Below are positions 13,789 to 16,631 of a DNA stretch of 16,631 bases, piece by piece; position 1 is the first letter of the stretch, and each line of letters opens with the position of its first letter. The notes beneath the pieces are model-generated. The model ran no database searches and was not told the origin of the DNA. It worked only from the letters and a program-made list of their open reading frames with translations. Position numbers and translations under genes: made by a program. Location: NCBI GenBank assembly GCA_023229165.1, contig JALNZQ010000040.1, positions 1-16,631 of the forward strand, given 5' to 3'. The DNA comes from Methanothrix sp. (lineage in GTDB: Archaea > Halobacteriota > Methanosarcinia > Methanotrichales > Methanotrichaceae).

Positions 13789-15006
13789 ATGAATGAGTCA
13801 CAGGCCGGCGCGGACTTTTCGCGCTACATCCTGGACCGCATGCGCCAGCTTGAAGAGCGCAACCTGGCGCTGCGAGAGCAGAAGGACCGCGTGGAAGGTG
13901 AGAAGCGGCTCATTGAGAATCAGAAGCTCAAGTTCGAGCGAGAAGCCCGCAAGCTGAGAAGCGAGCTGGAGCGCCTGCGCGTCGGTCCCATGATTGTGGG
14001 CACCATTGTAGATGTCCTGGACGAGAACAGGGTCATCGTCAAGAGCAGCACCGGTCCCAGGTTCGTGGTAAATCTCTCCCAGTTCATCGAAGAGGAGATC
14101 AAGCCCGGTGCACAGGTCGGCTTAAATCAGCAGTCTTTTGCTGTGATGTGCGTGCTGCCCTCTCCCCGCGACCCGGCAGTCTTCGGCATGGAGATTGAGG
14201 AGGCTCCCGATGTGCACTTCTCACAGATTGGAGGCCTGGAGACTCAGATCTCCGAGATCAGGGAGATTGTGGAGTTGCCCCTCAAGCGTCCGGACCTTTT
14301 CACGGCCGTAGGTATTGAGCCGCCCAAGGGGGTCTTGCTGCACGGGCCTCCGGGAACCGGCAAGACCATTCTAGCCAAGGCGGTTGCCCAGAGTACCGAT
14401 GCTACATTCCTTCGCGTGGTGGGCTCGGAGTTCGTGCAAAAGTACATCGGTGAGGGTGCGCGCCTGGTGCGTGAGCTATTCGAGCTGGCCAAGAGCAAGT
14501 CGCCTGCCATCATCTTCATAGACGAACTGGACGCCATCGGTGCGCGGCGCATGGATGGTGCCACCAGTGGAGACCGCGAGGTGCAAAGGACTCTCATGCA
14601 GATCCTGGCGGAGATGGACGGCTTTGATGCGCGAGGCGAGGTCAAGCTTATCGCCGCCACCAATCGTCTGGATATGCTTGATCCGGCCTTGCTGCGTCCG
14701 GGCCGGTTCGACAGGATCATCGAGATTCCCATGCCCAGCCGAGAGGCACGTGAGTCCATTTTAAAGATTCATACATCGGGCATGAACCTGGATGAAGGTG
14801 TGAACCTCAGGTTGATCTCTGATATGGCAGAAGGCTCGAGCGGCGCTGATCTAAAATCGCTGTCTACCGAGGCGGGCATGTATGCCATTCGCGAGGAGAG
14901 GACAATAATATACCAGAGCGACTTTGAGGGCGCAGCGATAAAGATACTGCACAAAGAGAGAAACCATGTAAGCGAGCCCGAAGGGCTGGTGCAGCAGTAC
15001 ATTTGA
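13789..15006 (+). CDS. pan: Proteasome-activating nucleotidase (PAN), AAA ATPase
   Basis: The 405-residue protein has an N-terminal coiled coil (about 10-65), an OB domain (about 66-135) and one AAA module. The module carries GPPGTGKT at 186-193 (Walker A), KYIGEG pore loop at 218-223, IIFIDELDAIGARR from 241 (Walker B), AATN sensor 1 (289-292) and LRPGRFD arginine fingers (301-307). PAN hexamers unfold substrates and thread them into the 20S proteasome. The C-terminus ends Q-Q-Y-I: a penultimate tyrosine is kept, but the hydrophobic residue of the usual HbYX gate-opening motif is Gln. ATG 13789 is preferred for its GGAG 5 nt upstream; the in-frame ATG 13771 would add six residues. The gene is divergent from MBF1, followed by a hairpin terminator. 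Confidence 0.96.
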   Translation: MNESQAGADFSRYILDRMRQLEERNLALREQKDRVEGEKRLIENQKLKFEREARKLRSELERLRVGPMIVGTIVDVLDENRVIVKSSTGPRFVVNLSQFIEEEIKPGAQVGLNQQSFAVMCVLPSPRDPAVFGMEIEEAPDVHFSQIGGLETQISEIREIVELPLKRPDLFTAVGIEPPKGVLLHGPPGTGKTILAKAVAQSTDATFLRVVGSEFVQKYIGEGARLVRELFELAKSKSPAIIFIDELDAIGARRMDGATSGDREVQRTLMQILAEMDGFDARGEVKLIAATNRLDMLDPALLRPGRFDRIIEIPMPSREARESILKIHTSGMNLDEGVNLRLISDMAEGSSGADLKSLSTEAGMYAIREERTIIYQSDFEGAAIKILHKERNHVSEPEGLVQQYI

Positions 15007-15019
15007 AGGATTGAGAATA

Positions 15020-15053
15020 GGGTCCGAAAATTTGGGCCCGGTCATCTCTTTTT
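15020..15053 (+). terminator. Hairpin plus T-run after PAN
   Basis: GGGTCC (15020-15025) can pair with GGGCCC (15034-15039) through six base pairs, one of them G-U, around an 8-nt loop. TCTCTTTTT follows (T5 at 15049-15053). Its position 14 nt after the stop of PAN fits a terminator. Confidence 0.5.
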
Positions 15054-15079
15054 CACATCAAATGTCTTTTTTCGTATAT

Positions 15080-15125
15080 ATTATAAATCTCAGTAACATC
15101 ATCACCTGCGCAGGAATTATATCCA
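15080..15125 (+). promoter_or_regulatory. Promoter region of the membrane-anchored protein
   Basis: There are two TATA candidates: ATTATAAATC at 15080-15089 (leader of about 58 nt) and AATTATATCC at about 15115-15124 (leader of about 22 nt). Between them sits CCTGCGCAGG (15105-15114), a perfect 10-bp palindrome that could be an operator if the second box is used. The gene start is preceded by GAGGGTGATC, the same ribosome-binding type as in the secreted family. Confidence 0.4.
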
Positions 15126-15167
15126 GGAATGGAAATAATGGAGATGGGGAGATGAGGGTGATCTACC

Positions 15168-15596
15168 ATGGGTAAATTTGACGGAATTGGAGCAGTTATC
15201 GTCCTGTTCATTCTTTTAACATCGCTTGCAACGCCCGGCTTTGGCCAGGAGACCAAGACGGCGTATACCAGGGATGGTGTTCAATTTATCAGCAAGGAAC
15301 GGGTGGACGAAAACATAAGATACGAGTACGCAAAGCCTGGGGATTACAGGGAAGTGCGGGTCCCTTTCAATACTATAGTAGTAGGCGCATCCGCCATTCC
15401 GGAAAATATTTCCCTGCCGGAAGAAAAGAATGAGACTGCGATGGAGGAGAATTTTTCATCAACGACTAACCAGACCGCCTCTGCATCTGCATCAAAAAAT
15501 AAATATCCTTATGCGTCTCTCTTTATTGGGCTGCTGGTAATTGGCGGGCTGGTTTTCTTTGTCGCATCAGTTTTCTCCGGGCGAGATAGACAATGA
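15168..15596 (+). CDS. Small secreted, C-terminally anchored hypothetical protein (142 aa)
   Basis: An N-terminal signal peptide (about 1-26, ending GFGQ) is followed by a short exposed domain (about 27-75) with YTRDGVQFISKERV and KPGDYREVRVPFNTIVVGA. Next comes a Ser/Thr/Asn/Glu-rich linker (76-112) with four N-x-S/T sequons (N80, N88, N95, N101). A transmembrane helix (about 115-136, LFIGLLVIGGLVFFVASVF) and a basic RDRQ end place the domain outside the cell with the tail inside. Family unknown. The glycosylatable stalk is typical of archaeal surface proteins. GGTGATC 5 nt upstream supports ATG 15168. It is downstream of PAN but separated by a terminator and its own promoter. Confidence 0.75.
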   Translation: MGKFDGIGAVIVLFILLTSLATPGFGQETKTAYTRDGVQFISKERVDENIRYEYAKPGDYREVRVPFNTIVVGASAIPENISLPEEKNETAMEENFSSTTNQTASASASKNKYPYASLFIGLLVIGGLVFFVASVFSGRDRQ

Positions 15597-16324
15597 ATAC
15601 TGGCTCTTCGCGATCTGATGCGGACAAGTCTACGATTTGACCTTCAAAGATCGGCAGGCTGCAGCACCTCGGCTAAACGAAGCGCTTGTTGCCGCAGACG
15701 GCAGGCCCATCCGGATTGCGGCGGCGTCTTGCATATTCAAAACCTCTTTCGCGTAGTTCACGTTGCAGTGGGTTATTCTATGAATCATATCCCTCGTCAA
15801 TAATGGCGCTAGGCAGATTTAATTAAATTTAAATATTTAAAAATGCCCTCAATATATAGGAGCCTCCGGGTGGCCTCAAATCGTACAGGTTAGATACATC
15901 TTGAAGGCTCTCCCATACATTCTTTGGTTTCTTTCTGGTTGGATCCCTATATTGTTTCTCTCGTTGCTTTTTTTCTTCCCAAGGATGCGTGCCTCAGCCA
16001 CTCCGTTCTCCAGCTCTTCTGAAGCTTTGCGACAGGGCGGCCTTTGGCCCGCGTGGCCTCTCGCGCATGGGCAGGCGGGCCCGGGCCAAGGACATTGAGC
16101 AGGAATGTTACTTAAAGCATATCAAGAAGGATGCCCGCTAAAAGCTCGCCTACGCCAATCACTCGCGAAAAACCGGTAGAACCTCGCTTCCCCACGATTG
16201 ACCAGTTGCCGGGCAAAGCCGGGCAGCTGCGCCACTCCGGTAGTATGCAGAATTGGCGGCATTCCAGAAATGCTGGCCGCGTGAAAAGGGTTTTGACGCT
16301 CGCAATAATGCACAATCTGCAATT
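15597..16324. other. About 730 bp without a convincing gene
   Basis: No frame here gives a recognisable complete protein. Short open stretches exist. One is a plus-strand frame ending at TAA 16141, whose last residues (GRRARAKDIEQECYLKHIKK) look protein-like. Another is a minus-strand run near 15670-15770 with RELRERGFEYARRRR. Both lack a plausible start and are broken by stops, so they may be decayed remnants. An A/T-rich block at about 15818-15860 (ATTTAAATATTTAAAAATG, then TATATAGG) resembles archaeal promoter sequence, but no clear gene follows. No tRNA, CRISPR or terminal inverted repeat is apparent. Confidence 0.5.
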
Positions 16325-16631
16325 CTATAGCGCAAGTAGGAGCAAACTCTCAATATGTTCCCTAGCTTCTTTTCGATTCATCCTGCGATACATATTGATT
16401 GCGTCTTTATCGTTGGGGATCTCTCTTAGCATTTCCGCTAGGAATGAATAATCATTGAGCCGCTCACCTAAATACTGAATATCTGTCTCTGTGCCCCCGG
16501 CGGCTGGGTCAAGGAGTGCGAGAATATCAGCACGATCCTTGCACAGCTTACCCTTCTCCCATTCCTCATCGTTCGATGTTCCATTTTGGATCCGAAATGA
16601 CCTGTCCCATGATGCCTTGAGCTTGAAAATC
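16325..16631 (-). CDS. 3' end of an unrecognised gene, cut by right window edge
   Basis: A minus-strand frame is open from the right edge to TAG at 16325 and gives the last 101 residues of a protein. It opens IFKLKASWDRSFRI and contains DEEWEKGKLCKDRADILALLDP, then YLGERLNDYSFLAEMLREIP and a helical end. The pattern, a lysine followed by K-D-R-x-D-I-x-A-L-L, recalls the C-terminal helical part of nucleotidyltransferase-like proteins, such as AbiEii-type toxins or MNT-like proteins. The match is from general resemblance only. The gene is AT-richer than the operon genes. The start and N-terminal domain lie outside the window. Confidence 0.6.
   Translation of the reverse strand, partial: IFKLKASWDRSFRIQNGTSNDEEWEKGKLCKDRADILALLDPAAGGTETDIQYLGERLNDYSFLAEMLREIPNDKDAINMYRRMNRKEAREHIESLLLLAL

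Noticed and set aside
14244..14759. 171-residue minus-strand open frame
   Set aside because: It is opposite the AAA core of PAN and has low-complexity Ser/Arg-rich composition typical of a shadow.
15618..15803. 61-residue plus-strand frame
   Set aside because: No ribosome binding site and an Arg/Cys/Ser-rich composition without motifs; other frames over the same DNA are just as protein-like.
15901..16098. TTG-started 65-residue frame with a hydrophobic N-terminus
   Set aside because: The hydrophobic stretch comes from a T-rich run, the rest is low-complexity and GC-rich, and neighbouring frames are equally open.
16131..16451. 106-residue plus-strand frame at the right end
   Set aside because: It runs antisense into the minus-strand partial gene, has no ribosome binding site or recognisable motif, and its composition is not convincing.

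Overview
The window looks like a stretch of a mesophilic methanogenic euryarchaeon, most likely of the Methanotrichaceae/Methanosarcinales type. The lineage is inferred from gene content, not from a marker search. The archaeal signs are strong: a proteasome-activating nucleotidase (PAN), an archaeal MBF1 (zinc ribbon plus HTH), AMP phosphorylase with its archaeal N-terminal domain, a PAC2-family proteasome-assembly-chaperone homologue, TATA-box promoters, oligo-T terminators and GGTGATC-type ribosome binding sites.

Left part, minus strand (1-5026). A long gene runs off the left edge. It encodes a DUF4062 domain, then a STAND-type P-loop NTPase, then tandem TPRs, an architecture typical of NLR-like signalling or antiphage proteins. 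Upstream of it lie an endonuclease/exonuclease/phosphatase-fold enzyme and a three-gene unit: a small beta-rich protein, a metallo-beta-lactamase-fold hydrolase and a small hypothetical. A shared TATA-like element separates this unit from a divergent CoA-binding Rossmann protein (5091-5516, plus).

Middle, plus strand (5605-8408). Three tandem paralogues encode small secreted proteins of one unrecognised family. Each has its own TATA box about 36 nt before the start, and the same GGTGATC leader. Two of them share an identical 17-nt promoter segment, and two end in T8 terminators. A PAC2-family gene follows, preceded by an 8-bp inverted repeat.

Right-centre, minus strand (13725 back to 8485). 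Six genes form a tightly packed operon: MBF1, TsaC/YrdC, a COG1665-like nucleotidyltransferase-fold protein, AMP phosphorylase, a histone-deacetylase-fold enzyme and a DUF89-type metal-dependent phosphatase. Three junctions overlap by 4 nt or are separated by 2 nt, and the other two gaps are 11 and 25 nt. The set suggests nucleotide and phosphometabolite salvage or repair linked to a tRNA-modification gene and a transcription coactivator. PAN is divergent from this operon (13789-15006, plus).

Right end. A small secreted, membrane-anchored protein (15168-15596) is followed by about 730 bp without a convincing gene. The 3' part of a minus-strand gene of uncertain family runs off the right edge.

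The strongest candidates for new biology are the DUF4062-STAND-TPR protein, the triplicated secreted family with its copied promoter, and the six-gene operon containing a deacetylase-fold protein that lacks the usual catalytic tyrosine.
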